Shown one piece after another: positions 1 through 9,755 of a DNA stretch of 64,000 nt; position 1 is the first letter of the stretch; every line of letters begins with the position of its first letter. Source of the DNA: Devosia sp. SD17-2 (GTDB lineage: Bacteria; Pseudomonadota; Alphaproteobacteria; Rhizobiales; Devosiaceae); NCBI RefSeq assembly GCF_029201565.1, contig NZ_CP104002.1, forward strand, positions 2,993,001 to 3,057,000, written 5' to 3'. Under the pieces are notes generated by a model that did no database searches, was not told the DNA's origin, and worked only from the letters and a program-made list of their open reading frames with translations. Made by a program: the position numbers and the translations under genes.

Positions 1-1959
1 CGTCAGCGCCGCTTCCGTCCCCTCCCGCAGTCCCAGATCGACATCCACCCCATCGCCCGGAAAGGCGATTTCCGGCGAGGCGACCCGCGCCACGAGATTA
101 TCATTGGGATGCCGGAAGCGCCGCAGCGGCTCGGGAAGCTCAGTATTGGACGCGAACAGCACGCCCGGCGGAGCCTTGGCCAGCGGCGCGCGACGACTGC
201 CCAGCCGGTCGAAAGCCTCAAACAATACCGGCGCGGCCCCGGTAATACCGGACAGCCCCGGCACCGGCGCCCCATCAGGCCGGCCCACCCAGACACCGAT
301 TACCGTCTTGCCATCAAATCCGATCGCCCAGGCATCGCGATAGCCATAGGACGTGCCGGTCTTGTAGGCGACGCGCCCCGGCGTGCCATTGAGCGGCGGC
401 GGCACGTCGGCCAGAATATCGGCGACATACCAGGCCGCCACGCGGTCGAGCACCGGCGCCGATACGCCATTGCTCTCCGGCTTGGGCTTGTCAATGCCAT
501 CGCGCAGCACGACAGGCATGCCCCCTCGCCCAATGGCAGCATAGAGCCCGACAAGATCACGCAGGCTGATGCCCACCCCGCCCAGCCCCACGGCCAGGCT
601 GGGGGCCGTGTTGACCGGCAACCGCGCATCGGCATGGGCCCGCCGCAATCGCGACACCAGCCGCGCCGGCCCCACGGCATCGAGCACCACCACCGCCGGA
701 ATGTTGAGCGACTGCGTCAGCGCATCATGGATCGTCACCGTGCCGCGATTGAACCCGTCGAAATTGACCGGCACATAGCCCCCGAAGGCGGTCGTGCGGT
801 CCTCGATCAGGCTCTGCGGATGGGCGAGGCCGAGCTCGAACCCCAGCCCATAGATCAGTGGTTTCAGCGTCGATCCCGGCGAGCGGATCGCCGTGGTCAT
901 ATCCACAAAGCCGGCGCTCTCGGTCGAGAGGAGCCCCGCCGATCCCACCGAGGCAAGGATCTCCCCGCTCTCCATATCGGCCGCAAGGATCGCCACCGAC
1001 ACTTTTGGGTCGATCATCCGCGCCCGCGCCGCAGCGAGCCGCTCCAATGCCTCCTGCAGGCGCTTTTCGACGGTCAGCGCGATGGTACGCGCTCCCGGCT
1101 GCGCCTTTCGCGCCTCATGGGCGCTGTGGGCGGCCAGCATCGGAAACTGCTTTCGGCCTGTGGGGATCGGCTCGAGCTTTGCCGCCCGCGCTTCCTCGGC
1201 GGCGATCGCATCGGTCGCCACCAGCCGGTCGAGCACCATGTCCCGGCTGCGCCGTGCCGCTTGCGGGTCGCGATCCGGCCGCCGCGCTTCGGGCGATTGC
1301 GGCAGGGCCACCAGCAGCGCCGCCTCGGCCGTGGTTAGCCGCGTCGGCTCCTTGCCGAAATAGGCGAGACTTGCCGCGCGAATGCCTTCGATATTGCCGC
1401 CATAGGGCGCCAGCGTCAGGTAGAGATCGAGAATATCGTCCTTGCCCAGCTCATCCTCGAGCCGGTCGGCATGGACCATCTGGCGCAGCTTGCCCCAGGC
1501 GTTTCGCGTCGGCTGCCCCTCGATCAGCCGAGCCACCTGCATGGTCAGCGTCGAGCCGCCGGACACGACCCTGCCCCCGGCCCCGACAAACTGCAGCGCC
1601 GCGCGCGCCATCGAGTTCCAGGCAATACCTTCGTGCCCCTCAAAGCCGCGATCCTCATAGGCGATCAGCATGTCGATAAAGCGCGGATCGACCTCCGCCT
1701 TGCGCACCGGCAAGCGCCAGCGCCCATCGCCCGTCGTGAACGGCCGCAACAGCGCCCCATTCCGATCCACCACCGCCACCGACACTGGCAACTCGGCGAG
1801 CACCGGCGTCGCCGGCAGTTCCGCCCGGATCGTCGTCACCCAGGCCGTCATCTGGATCACCCCGGCCACGCCGAGCGTGAACAGCACGAAGCCAAGCAGC
1901 GTCAGCCGCGCCACCCAGCGGCGCGGCTTTGTCCCGGAAATGGGCGTCGTCTCGCTCAT
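1..1959 (-). CDS. pbpC: Penicillin-binding protein 1C, 3' end cut by window edge
   Basis: Bifunctional peptidoglycan glycosyltransferase/transpeptidase anchored in the inner membrane. I translated 653 codons on the minus strand. There is an N-terminal membrane segment at about residues 15-38, then a GT51 transglycosylase domain with an EDRGFEGHEG stretch near residue 93. The penicillin-binding domain carries the acyl-enzyme motif S363-T-L-K366 and a later KTGTS box. The C-terminal part, normally ending in a PBP1C-specific domain, lies outside the window. Its ATG overlaps the stop of the alpha-2-macroglobulin gene (ATGA), so the two are translationally coupled. This is the classic yfhM-pbpC arrangement, thought to pair protease trapping with wall repair. 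Identification is firm; the length is unknown. Confidence 0.95.
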   Translation of the reverse strand, partial: MSETTPISGTKPRRWVARLTLLGFVLFTLGVAGVIQMTAWVTTIRAELPATPVLAELPVSVAVVDRNGALLRPFTTGDGRWRLPVRKAEVDPRFIDMLIAYEDRGFEGHEGIAWNSMARAALQFVGAGGRVVSGGSTLTMQVARLIEGQPTRNAWGKLRQMVHADRLEDELGKDDILDLYLTLAPYGGNIEGIRAASLAYFGKEPTRLTTAEAALLVALPQSPEARRPDRDPQAARRSRDMVLDRLVATDAIAAEEARAAKLEPIPTGRKQFPMLAAHSAHEARKAQPGARTIALTVEKRLQEALERLAAARARMIDPKVSVAILAADMESGEILASVGSAGLLSTESAGFVDMTTAIRSPGSTLKPLIYGLGFELGLAHPQSLIEDRTTAFGGYVPVNFDGFNRGTVTIHDALTQSLNIPAVVVLDAVGPARLVSRLRRAHADARLPVNTAPSLAVGLGGVGISLRDLVGLYAAIGRGGMPVVLRDGIDKPKPESNGVSAPVLDRVAAWYVADILADVPPPLNGTPGRVAYKTGTSYGYRDAWAIGFDGKTVIGVWVGRPDGAPVPGLSGITGAAPVLFEAFDRLGSRRAPLAKAPPGVLFASNTELPEPLRRFRHPNDNLVARVASPEIAFPGDGVDVDLGLREGTEAALT

Positions 1960-4900
1960 CGCCCGGCTGCAGTCACCTCGACCGAGCCAGAGGCCGTGTT
2001 GGCCCGCAGCTGGGGACGATACATGTCCTCAACGCTGGCGCCCGGCAGCACGAATGTGCCCGGCGACACCGCCCGCACCATATAGGCGGTCGAGATTTTC
2101 TCGACCTCCGAATAGTAGCGGAATGCGGCGACGAACTGGTCGGTGCGCGATTCCACATGGGTCGGCGTGTTGACGCTGAGCCAGCTGAACTCGGTCACCC
2201 CGGCCGCCGCCGAAAGGTTCGGGTTCTCGATCTCAAAACCTGCCGGCAGCGGATCGGCGATCACATATTGGCCCGACCCAAATTCGGTCGGCCGCACTGT
2301 AATCACCACCACGAGACGATCGTTCTGCGTCATGGCCCCGGCCTCAGGATCGACCGGCGAGCCATCGGGCAGGAAATAGCTCCGCTCGATGACAAAGCCA
2401 TTGCTCGAGGCTTCGGGCGGCGTTGCCGGATAACCCGTCACCGTCACCTTGACCTCGCTGTGCGTCGCGCCCTCATTGACGATCTCGATCCCGTCAAATC
2501 CGGCCTCTTCGAACCGGCGATAGACCTGACCGGTCAGCGCCTCGCCATTGATCGAGATCGAGCCATCGGCCGTGCTCTGCCCCAACGCCGCTGCCGCCAG
2601 CAGCGTCCAGCTTTCTTCCTGCGTGGAAGTGTAGCGGGCCCGGTCCAGCATTTTCGCCAGCTGGTTAGTGAGGGTCAGAAGGTCCACGCCCTCGGCCTTG
2701 AACTCAGCCGCCAGCGCGATCACCCCGGCCGTATCCCGCAGCTTTGAGCCATAGTCGAGCCGGTAGCGCCGTGTGTTCTCGGCCTTCCCAAAGCTCTCCA
2801 CCGCTGCGGCAAATGCCCTATTGGCACGCGTGCTGTCGCCGTAAAGGGCCAGCGCCGCACCCACCTGCGCCTTGGCCAACGGGGTTGCGAAAGCGTCGAG
2901 CCGCGCCTCGAAATAGTATCGCAGATCGCCCATCGCCACCCGGCCTGCGCGCGCCAGATCATAGAGCGCATAGGCCACGTCCTCGCCGCCATCCTCAAAA
3001 TCGGCCGCATAGGAGAGCTGGTTGGAGAGGTTATCTAGCGCCATGCTCATCGCCTGCTCCGGAACCGAGTAGCCATTGGCCTTGGCCCGCAGCAGGAAGT
3101 CGGTGACAAAGCTGTCGAGCCAGAGATCGCCACCGTCATAGGGGCCCCAGAGCCCGAATCCACCGGCTGAGGTCTGCTTGGCCAGGATGTTGGTGATCGC
3201 GTCGGTCACCACCTGGTTGAGCTTGTCGTCCCCGGCAATGCCGATCAGGCTCGCGACGTCATTGAGGTAGAGCAGCGGCAGCGCCCGGCTCGTCACCTGC
3301 TCGGCGCAGCCATAGGGATAGCGGTCGAGCGACATCAGCAGACCCGGCACATCGAGCCGCGCCAGCGGCCCCACGGCAAGGGTCATCGTGCCGGTGTGGG
3401 CCAGAAGTCCCTCAAAGCTTTCCGCCCCAAGCCCGATCCGCTGGCCCGATCCGATCGGCATGAGCCGGGTTGTCGTAACCGGCGCACTCACCGGCCGCAC
3501 ACCCAGCAAAAGCTCCTTGGTCTGCTCCAGCCCGCCCGGCCCGGTAATGGTCAGCATCACAGGCCAATCGCCGATCTGCATGCCATTGAGCCGGAGATCG
3601 AGCGCGGTCCTCTCGCCCTCGCCCAGCTCCATCTCGGTGCTTTCGGATGGCGTCGAAATCCTCTCGCCCGTGGAAAGGCTCACCCCATAGCTACCGGCCG
3701 CGCCGCCGATATTGTTGATCTCGACCAGAAGCCGCGACTCGTCCCCCACGCGCAGGAAGCGCGGCGGGCTCAGCGTCACCACCACCGGGTCGCGCACGAT
3801 CACGTCAGCCGAAGCATGTCCCACCGCTGTGTCCGTCCAGGCCATGGCCATGATCCGCACCGTGCCGGTAAAGTCCGGCATGTCGAATTCAACGCTGGCC
3901 TTGCCGTCTTCGTCGACAGTGACAATGCCCGAATGCTGGGCCACCAGCACGGTGATCGGCGGCGGCGTACCGAGGCGCGCAGCCTCGCCGTCACCGCCCG
4001 AGCGCAATGCGCCCGCCATGCCCTGATTGGGGTCGATCAGCGCGCCATAGAGATCGCGGATATCCATCCCCAGCTGGCGCTGGCCGAAGTAATAGTCATC
4101 CGGCGCCGGCACCTTGAAATTGGTGAGGTTGAGAATGCCGAGATCGACCGCAGCCACCGCGACATAGGCCGTCTCACCCGGCGCCACATTGCCCAGTTCC
4201 ACCTCGACGGTGAAACTCTCGCGCGGCAGCGTCACCTCCGGCGCGGTCAGCGCCACATCGAGCTTGCGCTCGCCCGGGTCCACATCGGCGAAGGCGAGAC
4301 CCAGCGCGCGCGCCGGCATCCGCTTTTCCGCGGCATCAGCAGGGCGATAGAGAATAGCCGTCACATAGGCGCCCGGTCCCCATTCCTCGGTCACTGTAAG
4401 CGGCACGGTGGTGCCCCCTTCGGGCACCTCCACCGCCTGCATGTCGATGACGCGATTGTCGATCACCATCACCAGCGCTGTGCCGGCAAATTGCGGATCG
4501 AGCTTGAGATTGGCCGTGTCGCCTACCCGATAGGCCGGCTTGTCCAGCGCCACCTGCAGCGTGTCGGGCGTGTCCGATCCGGCATCGGCATAATAATAGC
4601 CGGCGTAGAATTCATAGCTCGACGAGGTGGCGTCGGCGCCAGTGGTTTCCACCTCCAGCCGATAGCGGCCCCAGTCGACCACATCCCCGACAATCGCCGG
4701 CTTGCCGTCGCTGGTCGCGGTCGTGCCATTGGCCACTTCACGCGTCGTGGTAATGGCCTCCCAGTTCCAGGTGCTGCCGCTGCGATACCACTGATAATTG
4801 GTCTCGATGCGCGACAGCCGCCAGCTGATCCCGTTCTCGGCCACGGCCTCACCCTCGGGCGAGACGGCGATGATCTCGAACTCGGCCTTGCTGCCCTCGC

Positions 4901-7451
4901 CAAGACCCGTGGCGTCGCTGAACACCGGCTTGATGCCGAGCCGCAGACCATCGGCCAGCACGGGCCGTGTGATCGCGCGTTCCACCGAGCGCCCGCTGGT
5001 ATCGATCAGCCGCAGCAGAATCTGCGCTTCGAGCGGCTTTGTCGTCACCTGCGCCTCCGGCAGGGTCACCGCGGCAATGACATTGCCCGCTTCGTCGGTG
5101 ACGCCAACCAGGCCGTGCGGCTCGCGGCTGGTTTCAATGGAATCATCGAGACGACCAAAGCTGTAGCCGGGGAAATCCGGCAGACTTGAGCGAGGCCGAA
5201 TGACAGCGTCAGCTTCCACCCGGAGGTCGGGCGCCGTGGCCCCATAGAGATATTTGGCCGCGACCGCGATCTCATTGACCTCGCCAGCCTTGAACGGCCC
5301 CTCTTCAACGGGCTTGATCTCAAATGCCAGTCGCTCAGGCTCAAAGTCCTCAACCAGGAAACTCGTGCGCGCCAGCGCCTCGGCATTGGGGTCCGAATAC
5401 ATCCGCAGCGTCCACGAGCCGCGCATGGCTTCGGCCGCCATCGGCAGGGCCACAAAATACCCGCCCGCCCCTTCGTCGCGCAGCACCTGGCTGCTCGCCG
5501 TCACCCCATCAGGCCGCTCGACCTCAAGGGTCAGCGGCAGGCCGGTCACGGCATTGGCGCGTTCGTCGCGCAACAGCGCGGTCAGGAAAACCGTCTCACC
5601 GGGGCGATAGACTCCGCGCTCGGTGGTGGCGAAGAGATCGAGCGGTCCGGGCGATGGCCGCCCCTCGACGCCCCGATCGGTCAGATCAAAGGCAGGCCGC
5701 GACAGATTGAGGAAGGCATAGTCGCCGTCGTCGGTCTCGGCCACCAGCAATTGCGGCGCGCGACCACCCTGCCCGCGGGCAAGACCCGGCGCAAACACCG
5801 CTTGGCCATCGGCATCACTAATTGCTTCGCCCAGGATTTCATTGTTCACCGCAACAAGCCGAACTTTCGCGCCTGCAACCGGCTCGGCCGAAGTCAGCCC
5901 GCGCACAAAGGCATGGACGCCATCATCGCCGGCAATGGTGGTCAGCCCGAGATCGGTGACGATGAACCATTGCGTGGCGAGATCGGACCAATAGCTGTCA
6001 TTCTCCTCGCCCTTCACCCGTGCGGTCACGACATAAGCGCCCGCAGTGATCTCCCCGAGCACATCGGCCACCGGGATGGCGGTCGTCACCAGCGCGTTGG
6101 AATCCCCCTGCGCCAGATCGACCTCGCCGCTCCAGATCGCCTCGCCCAACCGATCGGCAATATCCTCGGCGCCATAAGGCGAAAGACCATTCTGGAAAAT
6201 GCCATCTCGCACCGCCATGGCAATCGAGCGGTCGCCCACGCGATAAATCTCAATCTCGGCCGTTTCGGCATTGACCGAGGTGATCGGCAGACCGCCACCC
6301 AGCCCGGCCGGCATCACATAGGCATTATTGGCAAAACCAACGAAGGGCGTGCGATCCGGAATATAGACGCTGAGCTCGACATCCTTGCCCAGTTCCTCGC
6401 CATCAGCCGAGGCAAGACCGGCGCGGAATTTGATCGAGTAGCGATTGCCGTGCTGAAGCCCCTCGATACAGATCTGCTCATGCTCGGTTTCGACCGAGGC
6501 CTGCGGCGCATTGGCGACCGACACAAAGGCCGAAAGGTCGGTGCTGCCGAGCGGATTTGAGAAAACCGCACACACCCGTGGCGCTGCCGGCTCGGCATCA
6601 ACGACATGGTCGGTAATGCGGAAACCATGAATGGCCACGACGCTGGCGACATAGTCTTCGAGCGCCGTGTCCGGCATCAGTTCGAGGCTCAGGCGATAGG
6701 CCGCGATCGCCTCGCGCCACATCTGCCGATATTCAATGCCATTGGCCAGAGCGCGCAGGGCCAATGCGCGATTGTCCGTGCCGGCCGAGCGCAAGAAGGC
6801 ATTGATCGCCGCTGCCGTCGACATCTGCGCCAGTTCGGCGCTGTTGTCGCCCTCTTCCAGACCCTTGACCGCATCGGCGCGGCGCAGCCCGGCTTCCGCC
6901 AGCGCCTGCCAGATGGCCGGATCATTGGCATTGATCGCCAGCGCCTGTCGGAAAGCGACGATGGCCGAGGCATAATCCTCCACAGCCGCCGCCTCATTGC
7001 CCGCGCCCACCAGCGCGCCATAGACCGCCCCCTTGGGCGGCGTATCGGTCTCGGGCAAGTTCCGGGCAAAGCGCTTGGCCTGTTCCACCAGAGACTGGGC
7101 CGGGAATGGCAGCTCGGCCAGCCGCTCTTCCTCGGTTGCAGCGGGGCTCGGAGCGCGGGTTATGCGGCCCGAAATTGCGCCGGTGAACGCCACTTCCTCG
7201 GCCGTATCGCCCTTGAGGAAGCACCATTTGGACTTGTCGTTGAAGGTGAAGGCGCGGCAGATGTTGTCGTCCACGCACTCGGCCCGACAGGCGTCGAGAT
7301 CAGTGTTCTTGATGATCGAATAATCAAAACCGGGAAGGTCGATATTTTCGAGGAGGCTAATCTTGGACTGCCCCGAGGCCGACCCGATCATCGCGAGGCC
7401 CACTGCCATTGCGGCAGCCCATTTCCGTGCAGCGCCAAAACCAGCAAACAT
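1956..7451 (-). CDS. Bacterial alpha-2-macroglobulin with N-terminal PAN/Apple domain
   Basis: A 1831-residue protease-trapping protein of the periplasm. A signal peptide occupies about residues 1-28. It has no lipobox cysteine, so unlike E. coli YfhM it is probably soluble rather than lipid-anchored. Residues ~30-85 form a Cys-rich PAN/Apple domain (DACRAEC ... CRAF ... WCF). A helical, TPR-like stretch follows (~130-250), then MG-type beta domains, and finally the thioester domain with C1382-A-E1384-Q1385, the intact thioester motif. After bait cleavage by an incoming protease, the thioester would covalently trap it. The gene is upstream of and overlaps pbpC. Start chosen at ATG 7451, which gives a clean signal peptide. 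Confidence 0.93.
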   Translation of the reverse strand: MFAGFGAARKWAAAMAVGLAMIGSASGQSKISLLENIDLPGFDYSIIKNTDLDACRAECVDDNICRAFTFNDKSKWCFLKGDTAEEVAFTGAISGRITRAPSPAATEEERLAELPFPAQSLVEQAKRFARNLPETDTPPKGAVYGALVGAGNEAAAVEDYASAIVAFRQALAINANDPAIWQALAEAGLRRADAVKGLEEGDNSAELAQMSTAAAINAFLRSAGTDNRALALRALANGIEYRQMWREAIAAYRLSLELMPDTALEDYVASVVAIHGFRITDHVVDAEPAAPRVCAVFSNPLGSTDLSAFVSVANAPQASVETEHEQICIEGLQHGNRYSIKFRAGLASADGEELGKDVELSVYIPDRTPFVGFANNAYVMPAGLGGGLPITSVNAETAEIEIYRVGDRSIAMAVRDGIFQNGLSPYGAEDIADRLGEAIWSGEVDLAQGDSNALVTTAIPVADVLGEITAGAYVVTARVKGEENDSYWSDLATQWFIVTDLGLTTIAGDDGVHAFVRGLTSAEPVAGAKVRLVAVNNEILGEAISDADGQAVFAPGLARGQGGRAPQLLVAETDDGDYAFLNLSRPAFDLTDRGVEGRPSPGPLDLFATTERGVYRPGETVFLTALLRDERANAVTGLPLTLEVERPDGVTASSQVLRDEGAGGYFVALPMAAEAMRGSWTLRMYSDPNAEALARTSFLVEDFEPERLAFEIKPVEEGPFKAGEVNEIAVAAKYLYGATAPDLRVEADAVIRPRSSLPDFPGYSFGRLDDSIETSREPHGLVGVTDEAGNVIAAVTLPEAQVTTKPLEAQILLRLIDTSGRSVERAITRPVLADGLRLGIKPVFSDATGLGEGSKAEFEIIAVSPEGEAVAENGISWRLSRIETNYQWYRSGSTWNWEAITTTREVANGTTATSDGKPAIVGDVVDWGRYRLEVETTGADATSSSYEFYAGYYYADAGSDTPDTLQVALDKPAYRVGDTANLKLDPQFAGTALVMVIDNRVIDMQAVEVPEGGTTVPLTVTEEWGPGAYVTAILYRPADAAEKRMPARALGLAFADVDPGERKLDVALTAPEVTLPRESFTVEVELGNVAPGETAYVAVAAVDLGILNLTNFKVPAPDDYYFGQRQLGMDIRDLYGALIDPNQGMAGALRSGGDGEAARLGTPPPITVLVAQHSGIVTVDEDGKASVEFDMPDFTGTVRIMAMAWTDTAVGHASADVIVRDPVVVTLSPPRFLRVGDESRLLVEINNIGGAAGSYGVSLSTGERISTPSESTEMELGEGERTALDLRLNGMQIGDWPVMLTITGPGGLEQTKELLLGVRPVSAPVTTTRLMPIGSGQRIGLGAESFEGLLAHTGTMTLAVGPLARLDVPGLLMSLDRYPYGCAEQVTSRALPLLYLNDVASLIGIAGDDKLNQVVTDAITNILAKQTSAGGFGLWGPYDGGDLWLDSFVTDFLLRAKANGYSVPEQAMSMALDNLSNQLSYAADFEDGGEDVAYALYDLARAGRVAMGDLRYYFEARLDAFATPLAKAQVGAALALYGDSTRANRAFAAAVESFGKAENTRRYRLDYGSKLRDTAGVIALAAEFKAEGVDLLTLTNQLAKMLDRARYTSTQEESWTLLAAAALGQSTADGSISINGEALTGQVYRRFEEAGFDGIEIVNEGATHSEVKVTVTGYPATPPEASSNGFVIERSYFLPDGSPVDPEAGAMTQNDRLVVVITVRPTEFGSGQYVIADPLPAGFEIENPNLSAAAGVTEFSWLSVNTPTHVESRTDQFVAAFRYYSEVEKISTAYMVRAVSPGTFVLPGASVEDMYRPQLRANTASGSVEVTAAGR

Positions 7452-7638
7452 GCTGTCCCTCCCAGAACCCCTTGGCTTCTATCAATGCCAAGGGGGCGGA
7501 GAAATCAAGCGAAGTTGGGGCAAGGCCGCGCCCCGGGAATTGTCCGCAGTCGCTTTTCGCACCCGGGTGCTGTCAATGCTAACAGTCTGTTAGCAAAGTC
7601 CCGCGAAATGCTAACCGTTCAAGAGCAGAACGAAGACC

Positions 7639-8067
7639 ATGACAACGCCCCGCCCCAACCAGATCCGCCTTCCCTTCATCACCCAGCGTCCCCTTGAGGA
7701 CGGCTGTGGCGCAAGCGTCCTGCAGATACTCACCGGCAAGCCGCTTGCCGAGATCGAAAGCCATTTCGGCTGGAAAAACGGAGAGTTACGCCGCTCGAAC
7801 TGGGAGGACATTATCCGCATCCTGCCTCTTTACGGCTGGCAGTTTGGCGCGCGGCAGGAGGTCGAGAGCTGGGACGAGGTCCATGGCCTTGCCGTCATGC
7901 ATGTCCACGACGACCACTTCATGCTCTACGATGCCGACACCAAGGTTTTCTATGACCCGTGGGAGTTCGAGGGCCCATCCCTTGTCACAAACCGCAAGCC
8001 GATCAGCACCTTAACCGTCTGGAAGAGTGCGGACTGGGCTTATCCCCGCGCAACGAAAATCGGTTAG
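7639..8067 (+). CDS. C39-like cysteine peptidase-fold protein
   Basis: A 142-residue cytosolic protein without signal peptide. The pattern is that of small peptidase C39-like proteins: a DGCGAS box near residues 21-26 puts a Cys at the head of a helix, followed later by DDHFMLYDADTKVFYDP, which offers the His and Asp of a papain-like triad. Unlike true bacteriocin-processing C39 domains, no ABC transporter is attached. The gene starts 187 bases from the divergent alpha-2-macroglobulin gene and is followed after 30 bases by a small unknown gene, so the two may be co-transcribed. The fold assignment is inference from motifs; the substrate is unknown. It could also be an inactive relative. Confidence 0.6.
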   Translation: MTTPRPNQIRLPFITQRPLEDGCGASVLQILTGKPLAEIESHFGWKNGELRRSNWEDIIRILPLYGWQFGARQEVESWDEVHGLAVMHVHDDHFMLYDADTKVFYDPWEFEGPSLVTNRKPISTLTVWKSADWAYPRATKIG

Positions 8068-8097
8068 GATCATTTTCTTGAAGTGGAGGAGATCAGG

Positions 8098-8403
8098 ATG
8101 AATACCGCAAATCTTCAGCTCGAAGGCCTGCTCATGGCCATCGCATCGATCAACAAGACCCTGGTTTCAAAGGGAATTTTGACGACAGAAGAGATCGACA
8201 AGGCGCTCGCGACATCCGAGCAGCTGGTCGTCGGTGATGATCGGGCCGTCGAAGAACTGTCGCCGGCCAATCGCGACGCCATCGCCTTCCCGATCCGCCT
8301 GCTCCGACAGGCCAACAGCCAGGGGTCGGATGACACCAGCAGCTTCTCGCAGCTGACCCGGACGGTCGGAGAGACCAAGGATCGTTACAACGACCAGCTC
8401 TGA
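8098..8403 (+). CDS. Hypothetical protein, 101 residues
   Basis: A small soluble, acidic, mostly helical protein with no membrane segment. I prefer ATG 8098 to the in-frame GTG at 8083, because a good ribosome-binding site (GGAGGAGATCAGG) lies directly before the ATG and would be inside the gene otherwise. The N-terminal half (ASINKTLVSKGILTTEEIDKAL) resembles generic helical adaptor segments, but I recognise no family. It lies 30 bases after the C39-like gene in the same direction. Function unknown. Confidence 0.65.
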   Translation: MNTANLQLEGLLMAIASINKTLVSKGILTTEEIDKALATSEQLVVGDDRAVEELSPANRDAIAFPIRLLRQANSQGSDDTSSFSQLTRTVGETKDRYNDQL

Positions 8404-8427
8404 CGATTTGGATCTACGGGCGCTTCT

Positions 8428-9480
8428 TCACGCCTGCAGCAGCGCGGGAGAGGTGCGGAAGGAGACCAGTTCGCTCAGCGGCGCAACAAGGGTCCAGCGT
8501 ATGAAGTCGCTGCCGCGTTCGACATGAGCCTCGCCCCTGAGTGAAAACGGCACCGCGCGCTCCAGGACTACCGACCCAAAACCACGCCTGACCGTCGGAT
8601 TTACAGGAGAAATCTCACCACCCGTGCTCTCGTTCCAGGTCAATTCGACGAAATCCTCGCCATCCCTGTGCGAGATTTCCCACTCGATCACGATCTGCCC
8701 CTGCCCGCTGCCGAGCACGCCATACTTGACGGAATTGGTCCCCAGTTCGTGCATGGCCATGCCAAGGTGTTGAACCGCATTGGAATTCAACGTCACTGAC
8801 GGGCCGGTGGTGACCACCTTGTGCTCATTGCCGAAGGCACCGAGCTGTTGCTCGATCAATTCGGCCAGGCTTGCGCCATTCCAGCCGGTGTTGACCAGCA
8901 GGTCCTGAGAGCGGGCCAGGGCGAGAATGCGGTCGCGCAGCTGCCGCTCGAAATGCTCGGGAGACTGCGAGCGGTTGCTTGTCTCGCGAATGATGGACAG
9001 GATCACCGCGTACTGGTTCTTGACGCGATGATTAACCTCTTGAAGTAAAAGGCGAATTCTCCGCTCAGCTTCCCTGGTCTGGGTGATGTCCCGGGCGATT
9101 TTCGAGGCCCCAACGATGTTCCCATCGGCATGCCGGATCGGGGAAATGGTCAGGGAAACATCGATCTTGGAGCCGTCCTTGCGGAGCCGGACCGTTTCGA
9201 AACTCTCGACCCGCTCCCCCTTGCGGATCCGCTCGATGATATCGGCCTCTTCGCTTTGCAAATGGGGCGGTATCAGCATGACCACCGACTTCCCGACTGC
9301 CTCATCTGCAGTATAGCCAAACATCCGCGCGGCCGCGGCATTCCAGGTCTGGATGATACTATCGAGGTTTTTGCTGATGATCGCGTCGAACGAACTGTCA
9401 ACGATTGCCGCCAATAGATAGGCGGTATGATCATCCACCGAAGGGTTACTACCGGGCTGCGCCTGTGGCTGCGTGAGCAT
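8428..9480 (-). CDS. PAS sensor histidine kinase, HisKA_2/HWE type
   Basis: A 350-residue cytosolic sensor kinase. A PAS domain covers about residues 20-135 (DSSFDAIISKN ... WNAAAARMFGYTADEAVGKS) and is followed by a PAC-like segment. The phospho-acceptor region reads LLLQEVNHRVKNQYAVI with H151, diagnostic of the HisKA_2/HWE class common in Alphaproteobacteria. An ATPase domain follows, with the N-box HELGTNSVKYG and a GFGSVVLERAV segment. There are no transmembrane helices, so the signal is intracellular. Such kinases usually feed general-stress or light-response regulators. The nearest regulator is the single-domain receiver divergently encoded at 10016. Ligand unknown. Confidence 0.9.
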   Translation of the reverse strand: MLTQPQAQPGSNPSVDDHTAYLLAAIVDSSFDAIISKNLDSIIQTWNAAAARMFGYTADEAVGKSVVMLIPPHLQSEEADIIERIRKGERVESFETVRLRKDGSKIDVSLTISPIRHADGNIVGASKIARDITQTREAERRIRLLLQEVNHRVKNQYAVILSIIRETSNRSQSPEHFERQLRDRILALARSQDLLVNTGWNGASLAELIEQQLGAFGNEHKVVTTGPSVTLNSNAVQHLGMAMHELGTNSVKYGVLGSGQGQIVIEWEISHRDGEDFVELTWNESTGGEISPVNPTVRRGFGSVVLERAVPFSLRGEAHVERGSDFIRWTLVAPLSELVSFRTSPALLQA

Positions 9481-9632
9481 TTCTACCTAACTAGCTGATC
9501 GCCCTGAACACTGCGCTCATAGTTCACCGGAGGCAATTGCACCAGCTCCTAAAATCTTTCGCAGGTCCGGAATTTCGCAGTGAACTTCAATGAGGTCTGG
9601 GCGTTACTGCACCAATGGGCAGCGAGGCTAAA

Positions 9633-9755
9633 ATGCACGATCATGACTCCGACGCAGACTTTATCGAAGGTTTCGCCCTGCTTGCGGGCGCACTCTGGAT
9701 TGGCAGCGCAATATTTTTTCTGACACTGGCGTCGATCGGTCGCGGCATGTTCTGA
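9633..9755 (+). CDS. Possible 40-residue membrane peptide
   Basis: A short frame from ATG 9633 to TGA 9755 with a GAGG motif five bases upstream; an in-frame ATG at 9615 would add six residues. The product has an acidic, His/Asp-rich start (MHDHDSDADF) and one clear membrane helix (GFALLAGALWIGSAIFFLTL). It lies in the 535-base gap (9481-10015) between the divergent sensor kinase and receiver genes, where I see nothing else convincing. It may be a small regulatory membrane protein or a chance frame; only conservation would decide. Confidence 0.35.
   Translation: MHDHDSDADFIEGFALLAGALWIGSAIFFLTLASIGRGMF

Noticed and set aside
3396-5189. 597-codon open frame on plus strand inside the alpha-2-macroglobulin gene
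   Set aside because: It is antisense to a gene with clear signal peptide, domains and thioester motif; the product is a low-complexity Arg/His-rich string typical of GC-rich shadows.
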